Positions 23,896 through 32,562 of a stretch of DNA of 64,000 nt are shown here, piece after piece. The first letter of the stretch is position 1. The number at the start of each line of letters is the position of its first letter. Made by a program: the position numbers and the translations under genes. Below the pieces are notes generated by a model, which was not told the DNA's origin, made no database searches, and was given only the letters and a program-made list of their open reading frames with translations. This stretch comes from DATJFQ01 sp035492775 (GTDB lineage Bacteria; Acidobacteriota; Vicinamibacteria; Vicinamibacterales; 2-12-FULL-66-21), in NCBI GenBank assembly GCA_035492775.1, contig DATJIW010000075.1:1-64000 (forward strand). Direction: 5' to 3'.

Positions 23896-24726
23896 CTACT
23901 CCCACGCGTTCGACACTTCAGCCGTCAAGTGCTGTCGCAAGAATCGTAATGTCTGACGCACAATGTCGCGAGACGTTCGGCTGTCGTCAAAGAGATCAAA
24001 GGCGTGGGGGCCTTCGGCATGGTTCACAAGGGTAATCGGGAGATTCGCGGTCAGTCCCTGACGGATGAACCCGTCGATGGAGGCATTCATCGCCGGAAAC
24101 TGATCGCGTCCAGCCCTCGTGATAAGCAACGGGACGTTCCGCCGAAGGTCCGACACGGTGCGTCCGGCGCCTGGGTTTGCGAAGCCAAACTGCCGCGCCG
24201 CCTCAGCCACGTCCGTCGCGCCATCGACATCGAGTAAGCATCCGTAGCCCAGCGCCGCGCACGCAGCAGCTCGCCTGGCGTCGTGCATGATGGTCGTGAG
24301 GGCCGTCGGGACGTTCCCGGACACTGCAATGACCCCCACTCGTGACGGATCGATCCGCAACGACCCAGCGCAATCGTAAATATGCTCGAAGAGGGTCTGA
24401 AGGTCCTCGACGGGTTCACTGTTCGTGTACGCGATTGCCACCATGCCCGACACGGCGATCAACTGGCACATCGAGACCGTCCACCCGGTTTCCTTAAAGG
24501 TCATGGTGGTCGGACTCGGTTGCGTCGTTCCCGGGTAGCCTGCGACCACGATCACCGCGGGCCAGTGACGATCGGGCATTTCGATGGGCGGGTAGTAGAC
24601 GTCCATCCAAAGGCCACCGTCCGGCGGGCCATACGCGACGTCACGTCGTACGGTCACGGCGTCCATTCCGTCCAACTGCAGACACACGCGACGCGTGAAG
24701 ATGTCACTCGGCGGCACGTGAGGCAT
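23896..24726 (-). CDS. Alpha/beta-hydrolase-like protein (dienelactone hydrolase type)
   Basis: A 276-residue soluble protein. The start is ATG 24726 because GGGAGG lies about 4 bases upstream; the longer in-frame reading is unsupported. Features: oxyanion region PAVIVVAGYPGTTQ, nucleophile elbow in GVIAVSGNVPTAL (AxSxN rather than the usual GxSxG), acid in RAGRDQFPAM and catalytic His in EGPHAFDLFDD. The order Ser-Asp-His fits the fold. The weak elbow leaves the activity uncertain. It is followed by a small membrane protein gene. Confidence 0.7.
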   Translation of the reverse strand: MPHVPPSDIFTRRVCLQLDGMDAVTVRRDVAYGPPDGGLWMDVYYPPIEMPDRHWPAVIVVAGYPGTTQPSPTTMTFKETGWTVSMCQLIAVSGMVAIAYTNSEPVEDLQTLFEHIYDCAGSLRIDPSRVGVIAVSGNVPTALTTIMHDARRAAACAALGYGCLLDVDGATDVAEAARQFGFANPGAGRTVSDLRRNVPLLITRAGRDQFPAMNASIDGFIRQGLTANLPITLVNHAEGPHAFDLFDDSRTSRDIVRQTLRFLRQHLTAEVSNAWE

Positions 24727-24878
24727 CGATCCTCCCAACAGTCTGGCGGCGGTTTTACGGGCCGTTACGCTCGCAAGTGTGATTCCTCTGGTGGGCCTTG
24801 CGTCCAGTGGGGATAATTGAGATCTCCTTGCCGGGCAAGCGGCGCGACACTGACATTGCACTTCTAATGCACGCCTGG

Positions 24879-24908
24879 CGTTGGTGGGCGCTGAGGCGGA
24901 CAGCGCCC
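24879..24908. repeat. Copy of tRNA-Val 3' end plus 8-bp hairpin
   Basis: GTTGGTGGGCGCT at 24879-24891 is an exact 13-base copy of the tRNA-Val 3' end at 24944-24956, in the same orientation and 65 bases away. The copy also forms one arm of a perfect 8-bp stem (24885-24892 with 24901-24908, 8-base loop). This looks like either an attachment-site scar or a processing/terminator hairpin downstream of the tRNA. Confidence 0.55.
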
Positions 24909-24945
24909 TTCAACGATACAAGTGATTTGGATTGAAGCTGTTAGT

Positions 24946-25020
24946 TGGTGGGCGCTAGTGGATTCGAACCACTGACCCCCGCCGTGTGAAGGCGATGCTC
25001 TACCGCTGAGCCAAGCGCCC
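24946..25020 (-). tRNA. tRNA-Val (anticodon CAC)
   Basis: Read on the minus strand from 25020: acceptor GGGCGCT pairs with AGCGCCC (24950-24956), discriminator A at 24949 and genomically encoded CCA at 24946-24948. The D arm contains GGCTCAGCGGTAGAGC. The anticodon loop TTCACAC has CAC at positions 34-36 (Val, GUG codon), closed by GCC/GGC. The T arm is GTGGTTCGAATCCAC. All four arms are intact. Confidence 0.97.
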
Positions 25021-25074
25021 AACTGTCAGCTGTGAGTTGGCTCGCCACGCGACGATTCGCGGAGCGGAATCTCG

Positions 25075-25104
25075 ATGGTACCCCAACTTCCGACTGACGT
25101 GCAA
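25075..25104 (-). promoter_or_regulatory. Possible tRNA-Val promoter
   Basis: On the minus strand, TTGCAC (25104-25099) and TACCAT (25080-25075) are separated by 18 bases, about 55 bases upstream of the tRNA. The -35 is good and the -10 is moderate. No other candidate is visible between here and the tRNA. Confidence 0.4.
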
Positions 25105-25179
25105 CGCGGTGCGTCCGCGCATAATGCGGGCGCACGATGTTACCTCCCGCCGGTGCAGGCCGCATCGACGTGAGCGCTC

Positions 25180-25752
25180 CTACTTGTCTGCCTTGACGTT
25201 CGTCAGACGCACTGGTTCGCTCGAGTAGTTCTCCAGTTCCAGCACGCGTTCCTTCTGGTTCAACGAGATCTTCGTTGCGAGGGACATCTTTCCCTCCCCC
25301 GTGCCGTCGCGTTTGAGGCGGATTTCGACGAGCGTGAACGGGTAATCGATCGTCCGCGGCCGGCTGCGCGCTTCTTCGAACCCGATCGGTCGATCCGTCG
25401 CGACGAGGATCCGCCGGCCGCCCTCGTCCAGGGATGTTTCGCGCGCGAAATGCAGATCGTACCCGAGCCGGTTGGGAAGCCGCATGAACCCGATGCGCGG
25501 AAGTTTCTGCAGCGTCGTGAGCAGTTTTTCCGGTCCTTTTTCGACGAACACCGTGCGCAGCGAATCGCGCTCGGCGTCGGTCGACCACCGATCGATCGTG
25601 ATGTAGACGGTCGAACTGCCGCCGCCCCCGATGTTGCTCATGTTGATGGCATATGCCGTCAACTTCGCCACAGGATCGGCAGCGGCCAGCGGGGATCCGG
25701 CGAACGCTCCCATAACCGCCATTGCGGCCACACACAACACAGCGCTCCTCAT
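25180..25752 (-). CDS. Secreted hypothetical protein
   Basis: A 190-residue protein; start ATG 25752 because GGAGGAG lies 5 bases upstream and a signal peptide follows (LCVAAMAVMGAFAGSPLAAA). The mature part (VAKLTAYAINMSNIGGGGSS, then VYITIDRWSTDAERDSL and LRLKRDGTGEGKMSLATK-type strands) ends in a probable beta sandwich edge (NQKERVLELENYSSEPVRL). Similar small secreted proteins occur in Acidobacteriota, but I know no assigned function. Confidence 0.75.
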   Translation of the reverse strand: MRSAVLCVAAMAVMGAFAGSPLAAADPVAKLTAYAINMSNIGGGGSSTVYITIDRWSTDAERDSLRTVFVEKGPEKLLTTLQKLPRIGFMRLPNRLGYDLHFARETSLDEGGRRILVATDRPIGFEEARSRPRTIDYPFTLVEIRLKRDGTGEGKMSLATKISLNQKERVLELENYSSEPVRLTNVKADK

Positions 25753-26074
25753 GACACTCCTCCAGCGGCGCTCATCTGCAACGCATCTGCCGGGCCGAAG
25801 TGTCGGCTCGACGCATTCGTGTCGATGGCGCCTGGGTTTCCTGCCCACGAACCACCGTGGAATCCACGGGATATCGAGCGAAGGCGCGGCCTGAGGACAC
25901 CGCTGGCGCACGATCGCGCGGAGCCATGCGGCCGTGCGACCCGGCATGGATTCTGCGCATGGCGTCCGCGGCGGCGCCAGCGCGGCCGATTCTCCCAACG
26001 GCTCGCCGTTGTCTTCCTGCCAGCGACGGCGCACCAAAGCACGCTGGCGTCGCTGTTCCGATCGTGTTCGCTGC
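25753..26074. other. Intergenic region without a supported gene
   Basis: It separates two secreted-protein genes on the minus strand. An open frame runs through it in frame with the downstream gene but has no ribosome-binding site and no recognisable protein. The only structure seen is a small perfect hairpin CCGTGG-AAT-CCACGG at 25855-25869. Confidence 0.5.
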
Positions 26075-26620
26075 CTATTTTGCCGGCTCGAACGACACGA
26101 TCACCGCCTGCGTATAGGTGATGTCGATCTGGTCGCCGGGGTTGACGCCCTCGAGGCGGCTCTTATCCTCGATCTTGCGGACGACCGTGCGGCCATCCGG
26201 CGTCTTCACCGTTATGGACGGAACGGCCGGATCGACGGAGACGACTTGCACGGTCGCCGTCATCTGGCGGGCCATCGTCCCGCCGGGCTTCGCTCCGGGC
26301 GTCTTGGTCATTTCCGGCATCGCAGAGCCTGGGGACGGCGCGGCCTGGCCAGGTTTACGAACCTTGACCACGTACGACTCGTGGTAGCGCGCGTTCAGCT
26401 TGTCGCCGACTTTTATCGCATCGAATCGGGCAACATCGCGCGGGACGTAATAGCGGTCCTCGTTTCCCGACTCGTCGCGCAGCGTGATGATCCGGTTCGC
26501 GGTGTCGATCGCCTGCACGGTGTCGACCGACGTCACGACTTCCGTTCGGGTGATCGGTGTCTGCGCCGGCGCCGCGATGGAAAGCATCACGCCGATCGCG
26601 CTTGTCCACATCAGATGCAT
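26075..26620 (-). CDS. Secreted hypothetical protein
   Basis: A 181-residue exported protein, start ATG 26620 with GGAGG five bases upstream. The signal peptide (LMWTSAIGVMLSIAAPAQ) is followed by two similar halves of beta-rich sequence: VVTSVDTVQAIDTANRIITL with KVGDKLNARYHESYVV, and QVVSVDPAVPSITVKTPDGR with GVNPGDQIDITYTQAVIVS. They are joined by a Pro/Gly/Met linker. The internal duplication suggests a two-domain beta-barrel-like fold, possibly OB-like. No family recognised. Confidence 0.72.
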   Translation of the reverse strand: MHLMWTSAIGVMLSIAAPAQTPITRTEVVTSVDTVQAIDTANRIITLRDESGNEDRYYVPRDVARFDAIKVGDKLNARYHESYVVKVRKPGQAAPSPGSAMPEMTKTPGAKPGGTMARQMTATVQVVSVDPAVPSITVKTPDGRTVVRKIEDKSRLEGVNPGDQIDITYTQAVIVSFEPAK

Positions 26621-26938
26621 AGAGCCTCCGGCGGCGGACTGCAAGCAGCAGGCCGGTCGCGCGCGCGTACCGGAACGTCACCCCGGCGCGAGGCCAGCCT
26701 CCGCCGCGACACGTCGTGAGCGCGGCGATCTGGTGCCGTTTCCGCATAGCCGGCCGACGCGACACGTCCGGATACTGGGCTCGCTCTCGCGGACGCGGCC
26801 ACGCCGGAGAGCGGGCAGAACATGCAGCACTCTCTGAGCTACCGGTTCGACGATCGCCGCGCAATGGCGTCCACCATTCCGTCATTTACATGCAGCGGAC
26901 CGACTCGCGCGAATGCCGCGGCCGGCGGAGCGTCTCGC
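26621..26938. other. Divergent intergenic region, no gene seen
   Basis: It lies between two divergently transcribed secreted-protein genes and should hold both promoters. I could not pick convincing -35/-10 pairs. An in-frame extension of the downstream plus-strand gene exists but lacks a ribosome-binding site and a plausible protein. Confidence 0.5.
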
Positions 26939-27715
26939 ATGAGGCTCACACGCCTGCCACTGCACTCGGGTTTGCTCCTGATTTTCATCCTCTGTGCCGG
27001 CCTCGCCGCCGCACAAACTCCGGCGCCAGGGCCCGCGCCGGCGACACCGCCGCCACCTCCGAGACTCGATGTCTCCGGGCAGTTCTCGTTTCTCGACACG
27101 CAAGGCAACGCTTCGTCTCAATCGCTTGGCGCCGGTGGGGAAGTCAACTGGCGCCCCGACCCGTGGATCTACTCGGCCAAAGCGGCCTTTGCGCAGACCA
27201 AGTCCGACGATGAGCTGTCGGCGCGTTCACTGACGACGCTGTTCCGCGCAACCCGCTTGCTGACGCCGCGGCTGGCGCTGTTCGGCCAGTATGATTTTCT
27301 GCGCGATCTGTTTGCCGGCGTCGAGCAGCGCCATATCATCCAGGGAGGCGTGTCGTACCTGGCCTACGACGCGCACCGTCAGCGGCTGCGCCTCGATGCG
27401 GGCCTGGGCTACCTGCACGAGCGCGACGTGAACGATTCGCGTGACACCGCGACGATTCCGCTCGGCGCCGCCTACCACATCGATATTTCGAAGACGAGCG
27501 AGTTCAACTACGAGCCGCGGTTCCTGCTCACCCTGGCTGACGCCGGCGCCTGGAAGTTCGATCAGCAGGTGTCATTGACGGCAGCGCTCAATTCCATTCT
27601 GTCGGTGAAGCTGTCCCATACTCTGCGCTACTCGGCCAGGCCGCCCGTCGGCTTCAAATCGACCGACACCATCAGCGCCGTGTCCCTCGTCGCCAAGTTC
27701 AGTCGCGCCCAGTAA
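26939..27715 (+). CDS. DUF481-family outer-membrane protein
   Basis: A 258-residue protein starting at ATG 26939, where a signal peptide follows (LLLIFILCAGLAAAQ). After a Pro-rich linker (PAPGPAPATPPPPPRL) comes a DUF481/YdiY-like beta-barrel: alternating strands with aromatic belts, for example GGEVNWRPDPWIYSAKAAF, ATRLLTPRLALFGQYDFLRD and VKLSHTLRYSARPPVGFKS, ending in a short strand. Such proteins are predicted salt-induced outer-membrane barrels. It is followed 73 bases later by another barrel gene. Confidence 0.82.
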   Translation: MRLTRLPLHSGLLLIFILCAGLAAAQTPAPGPAPATPPPPPRLDVSGQFSFLDTQGNASSQSLGAGGEVNWRPDPWIYSAKAAFAQTKSDDELSARSLTTLFRATRLLTPRLALFGQYDFLRDLFAGVEQRHIIQGGVSYLAYDAHRQRLRLDAGLGYLHERDVNDSRDTATIPLGAAYHIDISKTSEFNYEPRFLLTLADAGAWKFDQQVSLTAALNSILSVKLSHTLRYSARPPVGFKSTDTISAVSLVAKFSRAQ

Positions 27716-27788
27716 CAGCCGTTCCGGGCGAATCGTGCGTCGGCACGACGTGTGCGATGGCACGCCCGGCTATCACAAAGGAGACATG

Positions 27789-28538
27789 ATGCAGTTTCAC
27801 GATTTCAGAACCTGGACGATCGGCATCCTGACACTGCTGTGCGTCACGACGGCGGCCGGCGCGCAAACGACAGGCGATTCCCCTTGGGTGTTCGACGTCG
27901 GCCTGGGTATCGACCCGAGCATCAATGGCAACATCAACTCGGGAGCGATCGGGACACTGCAGGGGCAGGCGACCGCGATCCTGCCGAATTCATACTCCGA
28001 TGTATACGGCACGGGCATCCAGTTCCGGTTCGGCGGCGGCTACGCACTCAACGAAAATACCGAACTTCGCGGCATCTTCACGTATCAATCCGCCGACGCG
28101 GACCTCGTGCGGCTCGGCGACATCGGCACGTCGCCCCTGTATGCGCAATACTCCGACTACAAAGTCTTCGGCCTGGATTTCGGGTACCGCCGCTACATGC
28201 CGCTATCGGTGAAGGACATGCGGTTCTACGGTGAAGGAGCGCTCGGCATCGCATTCATCAGCCGGATCAATGCGTTGCTCGCGGCCCCGGCCGGCAATGT
28301 CGTTTTCAACTCGACCGATTTCTACGACAGGACGGCGGCGTTTACGTGGGAGGCAAACGCCGGCGTACTCTTTCGTATCGCCGACCAGGTGGACCTGAAC
28401 GCGCAAGTCGGCATCCGGCACGTCAGCGGGTTGGCGCAAGTGGATCAGTTCGTCGGCACTGGTCTGGACGATATCAACAACGACACGAGTCGCCTGACGT
28501 TCCCGCTGGTCGTCGGCCTCCGTTTCCGATTCAAGTGA
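27789..28538 (+). CDS. Outer-membrane beta-barrel protein (OmpA/W-like fold)
   Basis: A 249-residue protein. ATG 27789 is chosen over 27786 because AAGGAG is 5 bases upstream. Signal peptide IGILTLLCVTTAAGAQ. The mature part has strands of a porin-like small barrel with Gly/aromatic spacing (FRFGGGYALNENTELRGIF, GLDFGYRRYMPL, YGEGALGIAFISR) and a C-terminal strand ending LVVGLRFRFK, the usual terminal Phe-type signature for barrel insertion. Function not inferable. Confidence 0.8.
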   Translation: MQFHDFRTWTIGILTLLCVTTAAGAQTTGDSPWVFDVGLGIDPSINGNINSGAIGTLQGQATAILPNSYSDVYGTGIQFRFGGGYALNENTELRGIFTYQSADADLVRLGDIGTSPLYAQYSDYKVFGLDFGYRRYMPLSVKDMRFYGEGALGIAFISRINALLAAPAGNVVFNSTDFYDRTAAFTWEANAGVLFRIADQVDLNAQVGIRHVSGLAQVDQFVGTGLDDINNDTSRLTFPLVVGLRFRFK

Positions 28539-28608
28539 GCTGCGACCCGTTTCCGGTTTTGGGGCATAATGCGCGACGCATAGCTGAGTTTTCAGCGAAG
28601 GAGTCTCA

Positions 28609-29280
28609 ATGAAGGCAGGCCTGACCGTCCTCGTCGCCGTCGCCATGGTTGCAGCCGTCGCAGGTACGTCGCGCGCCCAAGATCCCGTCAAAGTCGATCC
28701 CGGCCACTATAAGGTGATCGTCGACAACCCGTCTGTCCGCGTTCTGCGGATCACCTACGCCGCCGGCGCGAAGAGCAAGATGCACGAGCACCCCGACGCC
28801 ATCGTGGTCGTCCTCTCGTCCGGCAAGATGCAGTTCGCCACTCCGGACGGAAAGACCGAAGATCGCGATCTCCCGGCCGACACCGCGATGTTCACGCCTG
28901 CGGTCACACACAATCCGTCGAACATCGGCAAAACGGCGATGGACGCGATTCTGGTGGAGTTCAAGTCGAAGGCTGGCACGGCGACGATCCCGACGGACCG
29001 GCCGAACATGAAGATCAAGTCGCTCGCCGAAGCACCTCAAGGGTCGGCCTCGCTCGTGAGCCTCGAACCCGGGTTTCATGAGCCCGCGGGCACCAAACAC
29101 GATTACGACCAGGTCGTGATCGCGCTCGGCCCGACGCCGACCTCGTTGGCGATCGACGGCAAGCCCGCAAAGACGACGTGGAAGCGTGGCGACGTCTCGT
29201 TCATCGGCCGCGGCGTGGCACACGAGTCGAAGTTCTCGGGGGACAAGCCGGCCGACGTGGTCATCGTCGCGATCAAGTAA
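28609..29280 (+). CDS. Secreted cupin-domain protein
   Basis: A 223-residue protein with AAGGAG before the ATG and a signal peptide (VLVAVAMVAAVAGTSRAQ). Two cupin-like halves follow. The first has RITYAAGAKSKMHEHPDAIV (metal-ligand-like His residues) and PADTAMFTPAVTHNPSN. The second has LEPGFHEPAGTKHDYDQVVI and WKRGDVSFIGRGVAHESK. This is the bicupin pattern often seen in exported cupins of Acidobacteriota. It could bind metal; the catalytic role is unknown. A strong hairpin follows the stop. Confidence 0.82.
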   Translation: MKAGLTVLVAVAMVAAVAGTSRAQDPVKVDPGHYKVIVDNPSVRVLRITYAAGAKSKMHEHPDAIVVVLSSGKMQFATPDGKTEDRDLPADTAMFTPAVTHNPSNIGKTAMDAILVEFKSKAGTATIPTDRPNMKIKSLAEAPQGSASLVSLEPGFHEPAGTKHDYDQVVIALGPTPTSLAIDGKPAKTTWKRGDVSFIGRGVAHESKFSGDKPADVVIVAIK

Positions 29281-29326
29281 ACAGCTATCGCCCCAAAATC
29301 GGTAACGCAGTGAACTGCTGAAGGGT

Positions 29327-29357
29327 GAGCTGGCGCGACCGCGCCAGCTCGTCTTTC
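29327..29357 (+). terminator. Terminator-like hairpin after cupin gene
   Basis: A perfect 10-bp stem GAGCTGGCGC / GCGCCAGCTC (29327-29336 and 29341-29350) with loop GACC, followed by GTCTTTCG. The short T run makes it a moderate rho-independent terminator, 46 bases after the cupin stop. Confidence 0.6.
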
Positions 29358-29427
29358 GTACGATCCATCCGCCGGGAACATCCGTTGCTCTCCGACGATT
29401 CGCGGTTTTGCCGAGGAGGCGAGGCTC

Positions 29428-31482
29428 ATGCGGATCGATCGAATCAGTCGCACGGCGTTCGCAATCGCACTGGCGTTCGGGATGCTCGAATGGCCGCACC
29501 ACGACACGCGGCTCAGTGCACAGACAAGTGCAAGTTCGATAACGAGTTCCTCCGGACCTGTCGAGTGGGATCACGGGCCTGTTGTGGCAGGGCAGGTCAC
29601 CAACCTCGGCGTTCAGGACGTGTGTCCGCCGCTCCTCTGCGACAACCACGATCTCACTGTCGTCCTTCCGACACCGGCAGCGACTTTTTACACGACCAAC
29701 ACCGCCACGCTCACGATCAAGTTCACGTGGACCAGTGCCGCCCCGACCGATATCGACCTGTTCGCGATCAGTCCGGCAGCGGCCGATCACGGCCCGGGCG
29801 CGCCGGACGGCACGTTCACGGGGCCGGGTTACGAGACGCTGACGATCACCGATCCACTCGACGGCTTGTGGCACATTCGATCGACGGCCGCGCTCTCGCC
29901 GATTCCGACCGCGGTGCACGCAGTCGCGACGTTGACGACGGCGCCGAAGCCGACGTCGCCGATGCCTCCACCATCGCCGCACGGTGCGCCGACGTTCGTG
30001 AACTACGCGGCTTCCGAAGACTGTCCTGCAGGCGCGCTGCCCGGCACCTGGCAGTCGTCGCCCACGTGCATCACGCCTTCGATCGGCTCGACGAGCTCAG
30101 GTCAGCACGACGCCGGCGAACCGTCGATTGGCGTCGACTGGAAGACCGGCGAAGTGTTCATCGAAGCCGGGAACCACACGCTTCGTGTGACGTTCGCGGA
30201 TGCGCAGACGCCCGCGACTGCCGTCTGGGACGATCGGCGTTCGCCATTCGCGCGCGTGAGCCTCGATCCGATCCTGTTCACGGATGACGGACGTCTCGGC
30301 GGACCCAATCGGACGTTCTCCTCGCAGTTGAACGGCGTCACGAGCGAGTTGTCGTTCACCGACGACGACGGCGCCAACTGGGTCCCGACGCAGGGTTCCG
30401 GCCAGCCCGCCGGTGTCGATCATCAGACGGTCGGTGGCGGGCCGTACGCGTCTCCCGCGCCTTCGACGAAGACGTCGTACCCGCACGCGATCTACTACTG
30501 CTCGCAGGACATCGTCACCGCCTTCTGCTCGCGCAGCGACGACGGCGGCCTGACATTCGGTCCCGGCGTGCCGATCTACACGTTCACGAGCGTCAACGGC
30601 GTCGACAAGCCGATCGCGCCGGGAACGTGTGGGGGCCTGCATGGGCACGTGCGCGTCGCGCCCGATGGAACGGTGTACGTGCCGAACGGCGACTGCTTCG
30701 ACGACGCGGGTGTGGAGCGGCCTGGCGTAGCGGTCTCGACGGACAACGGCCTGACGTGGATCGTGCGCACCGTCCCCGACGGAACCCTCCTGGCCAACGG
30801 CGGCAGCGATCCGTCAGTCGCCGCCGGCGCGAACAACACGATCTACTTCGGCTACGCGAATGGCGACGGCCACGCGAAGATCGCCATGTCGCGCGATCGC
30901 GGGCAACACTGGACGAAGTCGGCCGATGCGGGGACGCCGTTCGGCGTTCAGAACACGGAATTCGCCGAAGTCATCGCGGGCGACGACGATCGTTCGGCAT
31001 TCGCCTTCCTCGGCACGACGACGAAAGGGGACACACAGTCGGGAGATTTTCTCGGTGTGTGGCACCTATACGTGGCCATGACCTACGACGGCGGCAAGAG
31101 CTGGACGACGGCCGACGCGACGCCGGCCGATCCCGTGCAGCGCGGCTGCATCTGGAATGGCGGCGGCGACAATCCATGCCGCAACTTGCTCGACTTCAAC
31201 GACATCACCGTGGACCACACCGGGCGGGTGCTGGTCGGATTTGCCGACGGGTGCACCGGCCCGTGCGTCACCGATCCGGCGCAGAACGCCACCACGGGGC
31301 CGGCGAGCGCCCAGGACGCCCTGGCGACGATCTCGCGACAGGTTGGCGGCCGCGGACTGTTTGCCGCGTTCGATGGAACGCAGTTCGGCACGAAGAGCGG
31401 CAATGACAAGGGCGGAGGCCAGCTGTGCTATGGCGATCCCGCCACCGGGAAGCACGGCGATCCGGTCTGCTACAAGAAGTAG
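29428..31482 (+). CDS. Exported sialidase-like (BNR/Asp-box) propeller protein
   Basis: A 684-residue protein with GAGGAGG upstream of the ATG and an N-terminal signal region. Residues about 40-180 form a beta-rich domain (NTATLTIKFTWTSAAPTDID). The rest is a sialidase-type propeller with Asp boxes SxDxGxxW/F: CSRSDDGGLTFG, VSTDNGLTWI, SRDRGQHWT and MTYDGGKSWT. Asp boxes are structural, so hydrolase activity is not implied; no obvious sialidase catalytic Arg triad was identified. The next small secreted gene starts 12 bases downstream. Confidence 0.8.
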   Translation: MRIDRISRTAFAIALAFGMLEWPHHDTRLSAQTSASSITSSSGPVEWDHGPVVAGQVTNLGVQDVCPPLLCDNHDLTVVLPTPAATFYTTNTATLTIKFTWTSAAPTDIDLFAISPAAADHGPGAPDGTFTGPGYETLTITDPLDGLWHIRSTAALSPIPTAVHAVATLTTAPKPTSPMPPPSPHGAPTFVNYAASEDCPAGALPGTWQSSPTCITPSIGSTSSGQHDAGEPSIGVDWKTGEVFIEAGNHTLRVTFADAQTPATAVWDDRRSPFARVSLDPILFTDDGRLGGPNRTFSSQLNGVTSELSFTDDDGANWVPTQGSGQPAGVDHQTVGGGPYASPAPSTKTSYPHAIYYCSQDIVTAFCSRSDDGGLTFGPGVPIYTFTSVNGVDKPIAPGTCGGLHGHVRVAPDGTVYVPNGDCFDDAGVERPGVAVSTDNGLTWIVRTVPDGTLLANGGSDPSVAAGANNTIYFGYANGDGHAKIAMSRDRGQHWTKSADAGTPFGVQNTEFAEVIAGDDDRSAFAFLGTTTKGDTQSGDFLGVWHLYVAMTYDGGKSWTTADATPADPVQRGCIWNGGGDNPCRNLLDFNDITVDHTGRVLVGFADGCTGPCVTDPAQNATTGPASAQDALATISRQVGGRGLFAAFDGTQFGTKSGNDKGGGQLCYGDPATGKHGDPVCYKK

Positions 31483-31493
31483 CGAGCGACATC

Positions 31494-32018
31494 GTGGGGA
31501 CGACAGTCGTCGTGGGCGTTTGGTTGATGTTCGCGCAGGCGGCGGCGGGCGCACGCACGTCGAACGCGTGCGCCCTGCTGTCTGCAGGCGACGTCCAGAA
31601 AATCGTCGGAGCCGCCATCGTGGAATCCCGTCCGTCCGCCGCGGAATCGCGTGGGCTCCTGCTGGATCAGTGCTACCTATCGACCGGCAGTCCTCGATCG
31701 ATCAGCATTGCGGTCGCGGCGCCTGTCGCGAAACGGGGCGGCAGCATCAGCCCGAGGCAGTTCTGGCGCGATCGGTTCCACGCGCGATCCGCCGGAGAGG
31801 GTGAGACTGCCGAAAGCGGGGAGACCGGCGCGCGCCCCGTCCGCGGCGTCGGCGACGAAGCGTTCTGGTCGGGCACTCCCGTCGCCGGCGCGCTGTATGT
31901 GCTGAGAGGCGACACGTTCGTCCGTGTCAGCGTCGGCGGCATCGCGGACGAGCGTCAGCGGATCGAGCGCTCGCGCGAGGTCGCCGCTGCCATCCTGCCC
32001 AGGCTCCCGAAACGCTGA
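31494..32018 (+). CDS. Secreted protein, DUF3558-like
   Basis: A 174-residue protein. GTG 31494 is chosen because it begins a signal peptide (GTTVVVGVWLMFAQAAAGA) and lies 12 bases after the previous stop. The mature N-terminus NACALLSAGDVQKIVGAAI resembles the conserved CxLLTxxD...vLG opening of DUF3558-type proteins. The C-terminal part (GVGDEAFWSG, LYVLRGDTFVRVSVGG) also fits that group. A second Cys (DQCYLST) could form a disulphide with the first. Function unknown. Confidence 0.65.
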   Translation: MGTTVVVGVWLMFAQAAAGARTSNACALLSAGDVQKIVGAAIVESRPSAAESRGLLLDQCYLSTGSPRSISIAVAAPVAKRGGSISPRQFWRDRFHARSAGEGETAESGETGARPVRGVGDEAFWSGTPVAGALYVLRGDTFVRVSVGGIADERQRIERSREVAAAILPRLPKR

Positions 32019-32037
32019 TCGCGCACACCGTCGCCCT

Positions 32038-32508
32038 TCAGAGCGTCGGGTCGATCAGCGCCAGTCCCGAATCGCGGTCGTAGCGCCGCCGCAGATGCCG
32101 CGGAGACTCCGTCACGACCACCTCCAGCGTCGGCCGCACATGGCCGCTGAGCAGATGGCCGCCCCGCGCGGCCGCGTCCCGGGTGCCGAGGACGACGTGC
32201 GCATGCACCTTCGGGTGGTGGGAAGGAGTGTCGTCCGCGAGACTGATGTCGCCGATGAGCGAGAGCACCTCCACCTGTTCGGATATCGGGATTTCCCGAT
32301 AGACCTTTGTCTCCCAGTCGAAGTACCCGACCACGGCGTTCGAAAAGGCGCCGATGGCCGTGAAGTGGCCGGCACTCACGTCGTGCTCCCGCGCGAACGA
32401 CATCAGGGATGTCATGGCTTCATCGCCCGTGGCGAGCACGACCATGAAGGTCCGCCCGCCGGCCGACTCGTCAAGAAGCGAAGCTTTCATGGATCGATTC
32501 TCGCGCAT
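32038..32508 (-). CDS. PPC/DUF296-domain protein
   Basis: 156 residues from ATG 32508 or 150 from ATG 32490; neither start has a strong ribosome-binding site. The PPC (plant and prokaryote conserved) fold is clear: TFMVVLATGDEAMTSLMSFA, HFTAIGAFSNAVVGYFDWE and HPKVHAHVVLGTRDAAARGG-type metal-binding His residues, then GHLLSGHVRPTLEVVVTE. Bacterial members form trimers and are of unknown function; plant members bind AT-rich DNA. Confidence 0.88.
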   Translation of the reverse strand: MRENRSMKASLLDESAGGRTFMVVLATGDEAMTSLMSFAREHDVSAGHFTAIGAFSNAVVGYFDWETKVYREIPISEQVEVLSLIGDISLADDTPSHHPKVHAHVVLGTRDAAARGGHLLSGHVRPTLEVVVTESPRHLRRRYDRDSGLALIDPTL

Positions 32509-32562
32509 CGGAGGCCCCGCCGACGAGACGCATCGTCTCCGTCACGTCCGACACGCGTCGTA

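Noticed and set aside
24941..25735. A 264-residue minus-strand open frame running through tRNA-Val
   Set aside because: It covers an intact tRNA gene and overlaps a secreted-protein gene in another frame; not plausible as a CDS.
28606..29982. A 458-residue antisense open frame over the cupin gene and the start of the sialidase-like gene
   Set aside because: The plus-strand genes have signal peptides and good ribosome-binding sites; the antisense frame has neither.
29428..31482. Calling the Asp-box protein a true sialidase
   Set aside because: Asp boxes are structural and occur in many non-enzymatic propellers; I did not identify a catalytic Arg triad or Tyr/Glu pair.
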